A DNA stretch of 64,000 bases from Flavobacterium sharifuzzamanii (GTDB taxonomy: Bacteria; Bacteroidota; Bacteroidia; Flavobacteriales; Flavobacteriaceae). This document shows, in pieces, positions 9,497-18,787 of this stretch. Every line of letters starts with the position of its first letter. The first letter of the stretch is position 1. The position numbers and the translations under genes are program-made. The stretch is taken from positions 186,001 through 250,000 of the forward strand of contig NZ_QJGZ01000035.1 of assembly GCF_003254585.1 (NCBI RefSeq), read 5' to 3'. A model generated the notes under the pieces. It was not told where the DNA came from, did not search any database, and was given only the letters and a program-made list of their open reading frames with translations.

Positions 9497-10114
9497 ATGA
9501 AAGCACGTTATATAAGAGTTTCGACATTAAACCAAAATATCGAAAGACAATTGGCAAAACAGCATCCCGATGAAATACTTTATATAGATAAAATAAGTGG
9601 AGCAGTGCCATTTCATCAGAGACCTCAGGGAATAAATATGATAGAAGATATTAGTACTGCAAAAATTTCATATTTATCAATTTCTAGCATCGATCGGTTG
9701 GGCCGTAATACTTTAGATGTTCTACAGACAATAGAAATACTCCACAAGAATCTAATCTGTCTTAAAGTAGATAATTTAGGATTGGAAAGCATGACTTCTG
9801 GAAAAGAAAACCCTACATTTAAACTAATAGTTAGTGTATTAGCAAATATCAGTGAAATGGAGAGAGATACAATGCTAGAAAGGCAAAAAGAAGGAATTGC
9901 GATTGCAAAAGCAAAAGGCCTGTATAAAGGAAGGGAGAGAAATACAGTTGAAACCCCTGATAAGTTTCTAGATAAATACCCGAATGTTATTGCCTATTTA
10001 AAAAAGAAAAACACCCATTCTTTAAAAGATATCGCTAAATTGTCAGATTGTTCAATAAATACAGTATTAAAAGTAAAAAGATATTTAACTGATTCAGCAG
10101 CTGAAAAATATTAA
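9497..10114 (+). CDS. Serine recombinase (resolvase/invertase family)
   Basis: This 205-aa small serine recombinase has its nucleophile Ser9 in YIRVSTLNQN. Conserved arginines are seen in the SSIDRLGRNTLD region, with the EMERDTMLERQKEGI helix after them, and a C-terminal helix-turn-helix (SLKDIAKLSDCSINTVLKVKR) binds the site. Such proteins resolve cointegrates or invert DNA between short sites. It lies between the IS3-type genes and the defence-like operon and may mark the edge of an older inserted block. No paired crossover sites were recognised nearby. The upstream 230 bp is AT-rich and shows nothing clear. Confidence 0.9.
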   Translation: MKARYIRVSTLNQNIERQLAKQHPDEILYIDKISGAVPFHQRPQGINMIEDISTAKISYLSISSIDRLGRNTLDVLQTIEILHKNLICLKVDNLGLESMTSGKENPTFKLIVSVLANISEMERDTMLERQKEGIAIAKAKGLYKGRERNTVETPDKFLDKYPNVIAYLKKKNTHSLKDIAKLSDCSINTVLKVKRYLTDSAAEKY

Positions 10115-10517
10115 TTATTTAATGTTTGCAGGATTATCGATAAATTTATACTGAACATTCTCGGTAGAAACAAGAATAGAAAAAAGAAAATATATTTCTG
10201 GATTTTACATATAAATTTAAAATCTTACTCTCTTTTTTACAAAATTTAGCATTGCCTTCAAAAATTAAAAACTCAAATTAAAAATTTATATATTGCACTT
10301 ATTTAACGGAATATTATATTCAATTAATTTAATATTTTTAAAGCTGCTCCCAAGCAATATTTTAAAAAAGATGAAGAATAATATTTCAATTTTTAAAACA
10401 GTATTTATAGAATTTAAGCATTATAGTAGATATCTTTGTTTTAAACATTTTAGATTAAATGTCCAAATTTATAATTGTTGTTATTTTTTAAAAATTGATT
10501 TTTAATAATAAAGAAAT
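10115..10517. other. Non-coding gap upstream of the cargo operon
   Basis: About 400 bp of very AT-rich DNA. A 70-codon frame at 10293-10505 has no recognisable domain, low-complexity composition and no ribosome-binding site, so I treat it as chance. The only signal I can support is the promoter-like element at 10431-10438. Confidence 0.6.
10431..10438 (+). promoter_or_regulatory. TAnnTTTG promoter element (-7) for the five-gene cargo operon
   Basis: TATCTTTG is an exact match to the Bacteroidota -7 consensus TAnnTTTG and lies about 80 bp before the first gene of the operon. A convincing -33 TTTG was not seen, so the assignment rests on the -7 box and on position. Confidence 0.4.
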
Positions 10518-12857
10518 ATGGCAGAAATACCATTTACCGTATCTGCAAGAACTGCCCGTCTGATAGGTCGAGAAAACGTTGCCAATGCTGAGGGTGCTCT
10601 TATTGAATTAGTCAAAAATTGCTATGATGCAGATTCAAAAAATTCAATCATACTTATTGATAAAAAAAATGACACTTTACTTCTTATAGATACTGGTGAA
10701 GGTATGAACAGTCAGATTATCAGTGAACAATGGATGACTATCGGTACTGATGATAAATTATACAACGCAGTAACTGCTTCTGGAAGAATCAAATCAGGAG
10801 CAAAAGGCATTGGAAGATTTGCATTAGACCGATTAGGAGAAAAATGCACAATGCTGACATTTCCCAAATCCGATTTTAACCATGGATACGTTTGGAATGT
10901 AGACTGGAATAGATTTGAACAGAAAGATGATGAAGGACGAAATGTTAAGATCAACGAAGTCTTTGCAAATATAGACGATATAGTAGACACAGGCTATTTC
11001 TCGGAACTAAAAAAGAATATTGATAATGACAAGGTAATTGAGATTCTCGAAGAGATAAATACTGAAACAAAAATAGATTACGGAACAGCTTTAATTATTA
11101 AAGGTCTTCGTGATAACTGGAGTGACAATAACATATCTAAAGTTTTTCAGACTTTAGAATTGCTTAACCCTCCTGAAGGTTTGAACAAAATTAAAATTTG
11201 GCTACTAAGCACAGAAGAGCCGAAAAAATATGGTCTTGTAGAAAATGATGAATTTCAAGATTATGATTATAAACTGGTTGCCACATATAAAAAGAATGAT
11301 ACGTTTAAAGTTGACTTCGATATTCATAGAAATGAATTTGATTTTAACCTAATTCCAAAAGAATTATTTAACTATAGTGACATGCAGGAGTTTCCCTTTG
11401 ATATGGAAACTTTTAAAAATGAAAAATTTAACTTAACCAGGACTTTTCCCGAATTGATAAAAGGTCTGGTTGAAAATAGTCTTCTTTTAAAAAATATAGG
11501 AGACTTTGAATTTACCTTTTATTTTTTAAAAAATACTTTAAGCTCAAAAGATAGGGAAAAGTTTTATCAGAAAGAATTTTTAGGAAATCGAGGTAAATGG
11601 ATTGAAAAATTTGGAGGAATCAAATTGTATAGAGATGATTTTAGAATCAGACCTTACGGAGAATTAAACACACAGTCTTATGACTGGCTCTTACTTGGAG
11701 AAAGATATGGACAAAATCCTGCTGCTTTTTCTAGAAAGGGAAGCAGAGTAAGACCTAATCAGGTAGCTGGTGTAGTAAAATTTTCCAGACTTGATAATCC
11801 ATATTTAGAAGATAAATCCAATCGTGAAGGAATTCAGGAAAGCGATACTTTTGAATTTTTTAAAAACCTTCTTAAAGCTATTATTAAAGTTTTAGAAGAT
11901 GATAGGAGTACTGTCGGCTTTAATCTAGACAAGCTCTTTTCTGATTTAAATCAGGAAGAAGAAAACATAGAAGAAACTGCCGACATTGCCAATGAAGAAA
12001 ATGATGAAAATGAATCTCCCGAGGAAACGAAGGAAAAAAATAAAAAATTAAAAAGAGGAGTTCAGGCGCGAGATAAAAAACTTTCTGAAAAAGAAAATGA
12101 ACTGGCCACATCACGTGCAATGGCTTCTGCGGGCATTATGATTGCAAGCTTTTCTCACGAATTTCATGGCATAAAAAATAATCTCACTTCAAGAGTATTT
12201 CTTTTTAAAAAGAGATTAAATGATGTTGTAAGTGAAGAAGATCTGCAAAACAGTTCGCAGGGTATTAAGCTATCCAATGAGCTGGACAAACTTTACAGAC
12301 AGGATCAGAAATTGAAGCAATGGATTGACTTTGCAATTGGATTGACTAAGAGAGACCGTCGTAAAAACAAAAAAATAAATATAGTTGAATATTTTTCAAA
12401 TTTCAAACAAATTTGGGATGTTAATCTGTTTACAGAAAGAAACATTACATTTTCATATTCGTTTACAGAAAGTCCAGAATCTTATACAACGAATATTTCT
12501 GAGCTAGATCTAGACACTGTATTTGATAACTTAATAACTAACTCAATTGAAGCATTTCAACGAAACGGTGTTAATGGGGAGAGAAAAATAGATGTTAACT
12601 TAACTATTGAAAATAATAAAGACATTAGGATAAAATATTCTGATAGCGGACCAGGAATTATTTCCTCTTATTCTAAAATTAATGACATCTTTAAACCTTT
12701 TGAAACATCAAAAGTTGATGATTTAGGAAATCCAGTAGGAACTGGTTTAGGTATGTGGCTTGTAAAATCTGCTGTAGACAGTAATAAAGGAAAAGTTTTA
12801 TTATCAAAACCTCAAAGTGGATTTGAAATTGATTTTTGGTTTAAAAAAATAAAATAA
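10518..12857 (+). CDS. Double GHKL ATPase: MORC/Hsp90-like head plus histidine-kinase end
   Basis: This 779-aa protein carries two ATP-binding GHKL domains. The N-terminal one (about residues 15-120) shows ELVKNCYDAD, DTGEGM and GAKGIGRFAL, the pattern of Hsp90, MutL and the prokaryotic paraMORC proteins linked to restriction systems. The C-terminal one (about 650-779) shows the kinase N box FDNLITNSIEAF, DSGPGI, FKPFETSK and GTGLGMWLVK. Between them lie an acidic coiled-coil region (residues 480-545) and a dimerisation-type helix with SFSHEFHGIKNN, where His547 could be phosphorylated. There is no signal peptide or membrane span, so it acts in the cytoplasm. It is the first gene of an operon whose next member looks like its receiver partner. 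ATP-driven clamping of DNA followed by phosphotransfer is an inference. Confidence 0.8.
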   Translation: MAEIPFTVSARTARLIGRENVANAEGALIELVKNCYDADSKNSIILIDKKNDTLLLIDTGEGMNSQIISEQWMTIGTDDKLYNAVTASGRIKSGAKGIGRFALDRLGEKCTMLTFPKSDFNHGYVWNVDWNRFEQKDDEGRNVKINEVFANIDDIVDTGYFSELKKNIDNDKVIEILEEINTETKIDYGTALIIKGLRDNWSDNNISKVFQTLELLNPPEGLNKIKIWLLSTEEPKKYGLVENDEFQDYDYKLVATYKKNDTFKVDFDIHRNEFDFNLIPKELFNYSDMQEFPFDMETFKNEKFNLTRTFPELIKGLVENSLLLKNIGDFEFTFYFLKNTLSSKDREKFYQKEFLGNRGKWIEKFGGIKLYRDDFRIRPYGELNTQSYDWLLLGERYGQNPAAFSRKGSRVRPNQVAGVVKFSRLDNPYLEDKSNREGIQESDTFEFFKNLLKAIIKVLEDDRSTVGFNLDKLFSDLNQEEENIEETADIANEENDENESPEETKEKNKKLKRGVQARDKKLSEKENELATSRAMASAGIMIASFSHEFHGIKNNLTSRVFLFKKRLNDVVSEEDLQNSSQGIKLSNELDKLYRQDQKLKQWIDFAIGLTKRDRRKNKKINIVEYFSNFKQIWDVNLFTERNITFSYSFTESPESYTTNISELDLDTVFDNLITNSIEAFQRNGVNGERKIDVNLTIENNKDIRIKYSDSGPGIISSYSKINDIFKPFETSKVDDLGNPVGTGLGMWLVKSAVDSNKGKVLLSKPQSGFEIDFWFKKIK

Positions 12858-12859
12858 TT

Positions 12860-13507
12860 ATGAAATATACGTTAGGTATCCTGGACGAAGAAACTGATCA
12901 GATAGAACTGATCGAAGCCTGTTTTCAAGATGATTTTAATATTGTAAAAATTGATTCTATCGATTCCATTGATGATCTTCTTGATATTATTAAATCTGAA
13001 AAAATTGACGTTTTGTCCATAGATTACAAACTTAAAGACCATAATAGCGGGTTCATATTTAATGGCGATTACTTCTTTAGTGAACTACTTGATAAATTTG
13101 GAGATTTTCCCGCATTTGTACTAACAAATGATGTAGAAAATGCGAAAAAAGAAAGCAAAAAAATAAATCCAAGATTTATTGTCGATAAGGCTGAAATCCA
13201 TTCATTTATAAATCCTGCAAATGAAAAAGCCAAGAATAGTTTTATTGAGGAATTAAAATTAGAAATTCAAGTTCATAAGAATAAAATAGATAGTGACATT
13301 GCTGAATTAAAAGAGCTTGAGCTTATATTAGAACAGGGAAAGACACTTGATGACAAAGAAAACAGATATATAGAGCTTAACAATAAACTTTCAAGATCAA
13401 TATCTGGGTATGACAGTCTGCCCCATACATATTTTAGTCAGGCCACAAACGATAGACTTGATATTCTAATAAAACAAACAGAAGAAATACTAAATAAATT
13501 AGGATAA
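12860..13507 (+). CDS. Receiver-like protein with C-terminal coiled coil
   Basis: This 215-aa protein begins like a response-regulator receiver: acidic residues near the start (LDEETDQ), a strand ending in VLSIDYKLKD with Asp55 as the likely phosphate acceptor, a Thr position in FVLTND, and a Lys in FIVDKAEI. Residues 125-215 form charged helices without a recognised DNA-binding domain. It starts two bases after the kinase-like gene stops, so the two probably form a cognate pair. The output is likely protein-protein contact with the nuclease or methylase encoded next rather than transcription control, which is inference. The receiver match is diverged but its key positions can be read. Confidence 0.7.
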   Translation: MKYTLGILDEETDQIELIEACFQDDFNIVKIDSIDSIDDLLDIIKSEKIDVLSIDYKLKDHNSGFIFNGDYFFSELLDKFGDFPAFVLTNDVENAKKESKKINPRFIVDKAEIHSFINPANEKAKNSFIEELKLEIQVHKNKIDSDIAELKELELILEQGKTLDDKENRYIELNNKLSRSISGYDSLPHTYFSQATNDRLDILIKQTEEILNKLG

Positions 13508-13509
13508 TT

Positions 13510-14109
13510 ATGTATACTTTTATTGACGTTACACCTGCTCATCGCGCCGATGCTCCTGTCTATGCTAAATATACTCAATATAAAAAAATACTTAAAGAGG
13601 ACTTTAAAAGAAGATGCGCATATTGTCATGATCTTGATAATTATCGAATAAGGAGTTTTGCAATTGATCACTTTGTTCCTCGGAAGCCCATAAATTTTGT
13701 TACGACCATACCTCCCAATAAATATGAAAACTTGATTTACAGTTGTTCATATTGTAATAGAGCAAAGTGGAATAAGTGGCCAACTGACAAAGAAGATGAA
13801 GAAAATAATGGCAGTATTGGTTTTATAAAACCTACCAATACTGCTTATAAAGATCTTTTCTTCAGAAATCCAAATGGCAGAATTATTCCTGTTGCCAATA
13901 ATATTCTGGCAGTTCATATAAAAGATGAGTTACTGCTCTGGCATCCTATTCATTCTTTAATGTGGAGGATTGAGAAGTTAATGAAACTTGAAGAGAAGGT
14001 TCGATCTAAATTACAAGCAATAAATAACGATGAACTTAATGCGATTCATCATCGAATTACAACTGAAATAACAGATATCGCAAGGATGATTTTCCATACA
14101 AATGATTAA
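13510..14109 (+). CDS. HNH endonuclease
   Basis: This 199-aa protein has a readable HNH zinc-nuclease core in its first half: RRCAYCHDLD (first Cys pair), FAIDHFVPRKP (catalytic His) and YENLIYSCSYCNRAK (Asn and second Cys pair). The C-terminal half has no recognised domain. It lies two bases after the receiver-like gene and its 3' end overlaps the methylase by 8 bp, so nuclease and methylase are tied together as in restriction-modification pairs. The likely role is cutting foreign DNA that lacks the partner's methyl mark, possibly gated by the upstream two-component-like pair. Confidence 0.85.
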   Translation: MYTFIDVTPAHRADAPVYAKYTQYKKILKEDFKRRCAYCHDLDNYRIRSFAIDHFVPRKPINFVTTIPPNKYENLIYSCSYCNRAKWNKWPTDKEDEENNGSIGFIKPTNTAYKDLFFRNPNGRIIPVANNILAVHIKDELLLWHPIHSLMWRIEKLMKLEEKVRSKLQAINNDELNAIHHRITTEITDIARMIFHTND

Positions 14110-15700
14110 TAAAAAAGAAACAGGTTCATATTACACCCCTATTAATTTAGCAAAATTTATTGCTGATTATTGTTTATGCCAAATAAACAAAAAGAATATA
14201 TCCATATTAGAACCAAGTGTAGGCGATGGAAATTTTATAGAAGCGATAAATGATGTAAAAGATTTAGAGAATTTTAAAAAAATTGAATTGACTGTAGTAG
14301 AAAGAGAAAATGCAGAACTACAGAAAGCTATAAAAAAAAATAACAATAAAAAAATAACATTAAAAAGCTATAATTCTGACTACTTGAATTTCCATTTTCA
14401 GAATGATAAAAAATATACTTTAATATTAGGGAATCCGCCATATGTGAAAAGGAATCTTCTTTCAGAAGAACAGATTGAATTATCTCAAAAAATCCATTCA
14501 GAGCAAAATCTTTCTCTTAAAACAATTAATAATGTATGGACTCCCTTTCTGGTAAGTGCTATTTCAAAACTTGATAAAAAAGGGGTCTTAGCATTTGTTC
14601 TACCGCTAGAACTACTTCAAGTTAAATTTACTGAAGAAATCAGGGAATTGCTAAAAAAATCTTTTCAAAGACTTGAAATCTTTATGTTCGAGGAACTACA
14701 GTTTCAGGAATGTAAAGGTCAAGATACTGTTTTATTAATAGGTTATAAAAAACATATACAAAACGGAACATTTTACACAACCATTAAAACAATCGAAGAT
14801 CTTCACAGCAGAAGTTTTAGTTTATACACAAACATCAGCGTTTCAGAATCAGGCAAAAAATGGACAAATCATTTTATTACCCCTGAGGAATATTCATTTT
14901 TGGAAAACATAAAGAAAGAATTGAAGCTTGTTTCACACTATGTGGATAATAAACCAGGAATTGTTACTGCTGCAAATGACTTTTTCATAGTTGATAAAGA
15001 AACTATTCAAAAATATAACCTTGAAAGATTTTCTAAACCGATTCTTCAGAAAGGTTTTTTTGTAAATGGTTCTGTTACATTTACATCTCAAGATCATGAA
15101 AGATTAATTTTAGCAGGTAAGCCTGCTTATTTATTGGATTTCAAGGATTTGGAAACTGATAGTATTCCAGCAGATATTGAAGAGTATTTAACAATAGGAA
15201 AAGAAAGAGAGCTTCATGATCGCTTTAAATGCAAACAGCGCAACTTTTGGTATAAAATTCCTAATATTAATAAACAAGCGGCAGCATTTTTTTTTAAACG
15301 TTCGCATGAATATCCTAAAATCTTAAAAAATGAAGCAGAAGTTTTTGTTACCGACAGTGCTTACATGATAGAAGCAAAAGATACCTGCAACTTAAATGAT
15401 TTTATTTATTCATTTTATAATTCTCTTACACTGGCTTTTGCTGAATTAGAAGGTAGGTATTATGGAGGAGGAGTTTTAGAATTAACGCCAAATGAATTCA
15501 GGTCGCTTCCTATTCCCATGATTAAAGTTTCTGATTTTGAATCTTATGCTGCAGATTTTAAAAATAAATCAAATATTGAAGATCTTTTATCAAAATATAA
15601 TTTTGAAATTCTAAATCGCTCTCTGAATTTAAATTCTCATGAAATAGATAGGATCGAGCAAATACGAAAAAAACTGGTTAATAAAAGACATCGAAAATAA
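14102..15700 (+). CDS. N6-adenine DNA methyltransferase (Eco57I-like)
   Basis: This 532-aa methylase has the S-adenosylmethionine motif ISILEPSVGDGNFI near residue 35 and the amino-methylase catalytic motif GNPPYV (Asn111-Tyr114). The start has the X-motif form KKETGSYYTPINLAKFI seen in gamma-class enzymes. The C-terminal half, with GRYYGGGVLELTPNEFRSLP, looks like the target-recognition part of Eco57I-type proteins. No nuclease domain is fused to it; the adjacent HNH protein may supply cleavage. The likely activity is adenine methylation of a specific site, but the sequence of that site cannot be read from the protein. Confidence 0.88.
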   Translation: MINKKETGSYYTPINLAKFIADYCLCQINKKNISILEPSVGDGNFIEAINDVKDLENFKKIELTVVERENAELQKAIKKNNNKKITLKSYNSDYLNFHFQNDKKYTLILGNPPYVKRNLLSEEQIELSQKIHSEQNLSLKTINNVWTPFLVSAISKLDKKGVLAFVLPLELLQVKFTEEIRELLKKSFQRLEIFMFEELQFQECKGQDTVLLIGYKKHIQNGTFYTTIKTIEDLHSRSFSLYTNISVSESGKKWTNHFITPEEYSFLENIKKELKLVSHYVDNKPGIVTAANDFFIVDKETIQKYNLERFSKPILQKGFFVNGSVTFTSQDHERLILAGKPAYLLDFKDLETDSIPADIEEYLTIGKERELHDRFKCKQRNFWYKIPNINKQAAAFFFKRSHEYPKILKNEAEVFVTDSAYMIEAKDTCNLNDFIYSFYNSLTLAFAELEGRYYGGGVLELTPNEFRSLPIPMIKVSDFESYAADFKNKSNIEDLLSKYNFEILNRSLNLNSHEIDRIEQIRKKLVNKRHRK

Positions 15701-15701
15701 T

Positions 15702-18422
15702 GTGATAAATAATACGAAAGAAATTCCCAAAAGATTAGCTCCCAGATTTCAAACATTACGACTTCTTCTTGCCAAGTCAGGAAATCAGTGTGCGTTTGAA
15801 AATTGTTTTGAAGTTATCTTTAATAATGCCAACGAATTAGTAGGTCAATGTTGCCACATTGAAGCTGCTCTTCCTGGTGGTGAACGCTTTAATTCCAATC
15901 AGAACAATGAAGAGAGGAGATCTTTTGAAAATTTATTATTTCTATGCCATAAGCATCATTTAGAAAGTAATGATGTGAACATTTATACAGTATCAGCATT
16001 AAAGAGAATAAAAGACAATCATCATAGTAAATTCTCTGAAAAAGAATTCATTGTGAATCCAAACCATATGGATTCTCTGATAGAAAAATTTAATGACATT
16101 ACTGCTAATTTAATTGAAACTTTAGATTCTGTAAAAAGGATAGAAACAAAACAAGATGAATTATTAAGCAAAATTAATTCTACAAAAAAACAACAGGATT
16201 TTGCAGATATTACCGACCTGAACGGAGCTCCAGCAGTTCATAACTTTATTACTAGAAAAAATGAAATAGATAAGGCAGAAAGAAATTTCACTAATTATCA
16301 GACTATTATTTTTCAAGGAGTTTCCGGTATTGGAAAATCAAGTCTTGCATCCTATTTTACTGGAAATTTAAAAAAATATAAAGTATTATGGATCAGTTGC
16401 GATACAATCACAGACAAAGATTTTTTTTTATTTACGCTTTCAAACTTTTTAATACAAAATTTCAATGACTCGTCATTGGAGAAATGCTTATCTGAAAATG
16501 ATGAAAGAGCTTTAGAATATAGCTTAATAAATATTCTAGAAAATCATTCCATCTGTATTGTTTTTGATGCCTTAAATAAAGACAGCCACTGTCTTTTCAC
16601 TTTCGCAAAACTATTTAATGAAAAATTAACCTGCACCAAAATAATTATTACCACAACTCAGAATTTTAATATTTTAAACTGGCGAAATGCTCCAATTAAA
16701 ATTGCTGTTGGGGGTTTTAGCAGGACTGAATTGAATGAACTCGCTGCACTCTACAATATCCCTAAATTAAATCCTAATGATTTTGAATTATTATATGTTC
16801 TTATCGGCGGCCACCCGTACCTATTAAAGCTTGTAGCATCAATAATTCAGTATTACCCAATAAAAGAACTACTTAATGATCTAAAAGACAGGAGTCTTAA
16901 TGATATTGAAGAATACATAAAAGATTCGTTAATTTCTGAAATCACCGATGATGAAAACAAGCTACTTTTTTACATTTCAGTTTTAGATATACCATTTAGA
17001 TATGAGCTTGGGAAACACATACCAAACATTAACTTTATAGCTGCAGTCAAATCACTTCATCAAAAATTTATACTAGAAAAAAACACAGAAGACTTTTATG
17101 CAATTCCAGAGTATATAAAACTTTATTTAACAAAAAAATATGAGGCTTTAACAAGTGATGCAGATTTACTGATATTAATTGACTATTTAAAGAATATTGG
17201 ACAGAAGAGAATAATTGAAAAAATAACCTACATCAATCTGCTTTTGAAAGCAGATCTAGAAAATACTGCAAAAAACGAATCGGGCGAATTCATAACATCC
17301 TTAGTAAAGTATGGGCATTTTAATCTAGTCATTAAATTTGGTACTAATCTCTTACAGCACTCCATTTCTAAAAATTGGGATTTTATTTATTTTATTCTAG
17401 GCCGAATGTACAGACTTAAACGTGAGTATCGGAAATCATTAGCAATGCATGATAAGGGAATAGCCCTTGCAAAAAATCCCCTGTTCTATAACAGCTTACT
17501 TTTTGAGAAAGCCAATATGCTTTACTATTTATCTCTTGAAGAAAAAAGTGAACATTTGAAGTCACAGGCAGTAGATATCTACAATAAGCTTATCAACTCA
17601 GATGATCTGGAAATATCTATTCAAAGTACATTAGCTTTAGCCAGATTAGTACTAAACAAAGATAAAGCTAAAAAGGTCATTAAAAACATAACAAAAATCC
17701 TACACAAAACTGATATCGAGAAGATACAGCCCCATATTGCTGCACAGATATATCATTGTCTTGGAGATGCTTATAGTACAGATGAAAACTATAACTCAGC
17801 CATTCAATATTTTGATAAAAGTGCTGAATATTATAGAACTGTCATAAATTTTAACGGTCTACATGCTTTAGATGGACTCTACCATCTTTACATCAGCTAT
17901 GCCACAGCATATTCGTCCGCAGGTGATTACAATTCTGCATGCGGAATACTTGAATTAAATGTCAATCTCTCTAGAGATTTCAATTTGGAAAAAAAACTTG
18001 AACAATCTCTTTTAGATTTCGGATTTCATCTGGCTTTAGACGGAAAACTAGATAAAGCTATTAAAATCCTACAGCAATGTTATAGTTTAATGGACGAAAG
18101 TGCTTTGGAACTAACAAAACTGCGTATTTTATATGGCACACTTTTGTTTTCGTATTGGTATTCAAATCAGTCTCTTCTCGCAGTTGAACTTTTAGGTCTC
18201 TATATAAATGTTTGCATTTATACAGAAACTCCCCCTACCGTAGCCGTAGTCGAGAAAAATGACACTGCACTTGATTTAATTCAATCATTAAAAAAAGGTT
18301 TTATATTTTTAATTATACCTGAAAATAAAAATATAAATGATTTTGAAAACTGGATCTCAGAGGTAAGCTTAAAAGCTCCACATGTAGCAGATTCTTTACA
18401 ATCTTTTTCACGTTTAAAATAA
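15702..18422 (+). CDS. HNH-STAND NTPase-TPR protein, probable Avs-like defence effector
   Basis: This 906-aa protein starts at a GTG two bases after the methylase stop. Its N-terminal 100 residues form an HNH-type nuclease: CAFENC, then QCCHIEAALPGG (His52) and FENLLFLCHKHH. A coiled linker leads to a STAND-type NTPase with Walker A GVSGIGKSS (Lys212), Walker B CIVFDAL and a winged-helix segment after it. The C-terminal half (about 540-850) is made of TPR-like helical pairs, for example AAQIYHCLGDAYSTDENYNS. Nuclease, switch and sensor in this order match the layout of antiviral STAND proteins, in which the repeats bind a phage protein and release the nuclease. Direct linkage to a methylase operon is less usual. 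The ligand is unknown. Confidence 0.82.
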   Translation: MINNTKEIPKRLAPRFQTLRLLLAKSGNQCAFENCFEVIFNNANELVGQCCHIEAALPGGERFNSNQNNEERRSFENLLFLCHKHHLESNDVNIYTVSALKRIKDNHHSKFSEKEFIVNPNHMDSLIEKFNDITANLIETLDSVKRIETKQDELLSKINSTKKQQDFADITDLNGAPAVHNFITRKNEIDKAERNFTNYQTIIFQGVSGIGKSSLASYFTGNLKKYKVLWISCDTITDKDFFLFTLSNFLIQNFNDSSLEKCLSENDERALEYSLINILENHSICIVFDALNKDSHCLFTFAKLFNEKLTCTKIIITTTQNFNILNWRNAPIKIAVGGFSRTELNELAALYNIPKLNPNDFELLYVLIGGHPYLLKLVASIIQYYPIKELLNDLKDRSLNDIEEYIKDSLISEITDDENKLLFYISVLDIPFRYELGKHIPNINFIAAVKSLHQKFILEKNTEDFYAIPEYIKLYLTKKYEALTSDADLLILIDYLKNIGQKRIIEKITYINLLLKADLENTAKNESGEFITSLVKYGHFNLVIKFGTNLLQHSISKNWDFIYFILGRMYRLKREYRKSLAMHDKGIALAKNPLFYNSLLFEKANMLYYLSLEEKSEHLKSQAVDIYNKLINSDDLEISIQSTLALARLVLNKDKAKKVIKNITKILHKTDIEKIQPHIAAQIYHCLGDAYSTDENYNSAIQYFDKSAEYYRTVINFNGLHALDGLYHLYISYATAYSSAGDYNSACGILELNVNLSRDFNLEKKLEQSLLDFGFHLALDGKLDKAIKILQQCYSLMDESALELTKLRILYGTLLFSYWYSNQSLLAVELLGLYINVCIYTETPPTVAVVEKNDTALDLIQSLKKGFIFLIIPENKNINDFENWISEVSLKAPHVADSLQSFSRLK

Positions 18423-18424
18423 TT

Positions 18425-18697
18425 TCAACTTATATTCTTATTAAGTTTTTCCTTAGCTTTATATAAATTATAAGTACTCTGAAGCGCTAAAAAATGTTTA
18501 GCGCTACCACCAAAAACTTTTTCAAGTTTTAAAGCCATATTAGGTGTAATGCATGTCTTTCCATTAATTATATTGGACATATTTGAACGAGATGTATCTA
18601 GAAGTTCAGCAATTTTACTAACAGTTAATTTCCTCCCTTCAACTAGTTCCATCCGCAAAATTTCTCCTGGATGTATATTTCGCATAACTTTTTCCAT
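18425..18697 (-). CDS. HigA-type antitoxin, orphan
   Basis: This 90-aa Xre-family protein begins like HigA antitoxins (MRNIHPGEILRMEL) and has a helix-turn-helix in KIAELLDTSRSNMSNIING. I use the ATG at 18697; an upstream GTG at 18709 is possible. HigA normally represses and neutralises a HigB nuclease encoded just before it. Here only about 150 bp lie between this gene and the transposon end and no HigB frame fits, so the toxin is missing. It could protect against a chromosomal HigB, repress the convergent operon, or be a remnant. It ends three bases from the stop of the STAND gene, tail to tail. Confidence 0.8.
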   Translation of the reverse strand: MEKVMRNIHPGEILRMELVEGRKLTVSKIAELLDTSRSNMSNIINGKTCITPNMALKLEKVFGGSAKHFLALQSTYNLYKAKEKLNKNIS

Positions 18698-18787
18698 AAA
18701 TATATGCACTTAAAACATTAGAATAGTTACTATGATAAAAATACAAAATTATTTATTAAACGCCATATATATAATAAACTGAAATAT

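Noticed and set aside
10293..10505. A 70-codon open frame between the resolvase and the cargo operon
   Set aside because: Low-complexity Phe/Leu/Lys/Ile composition, no ribosome-binding site, and it overlaps the likely promoter; best read as AT-rich chance.
18710..18787. A HigB toxin frame next to the HigA-type gene
   Set aside because: The space to the transposon end is too short and no RelE-fold pattern appears in any frame.
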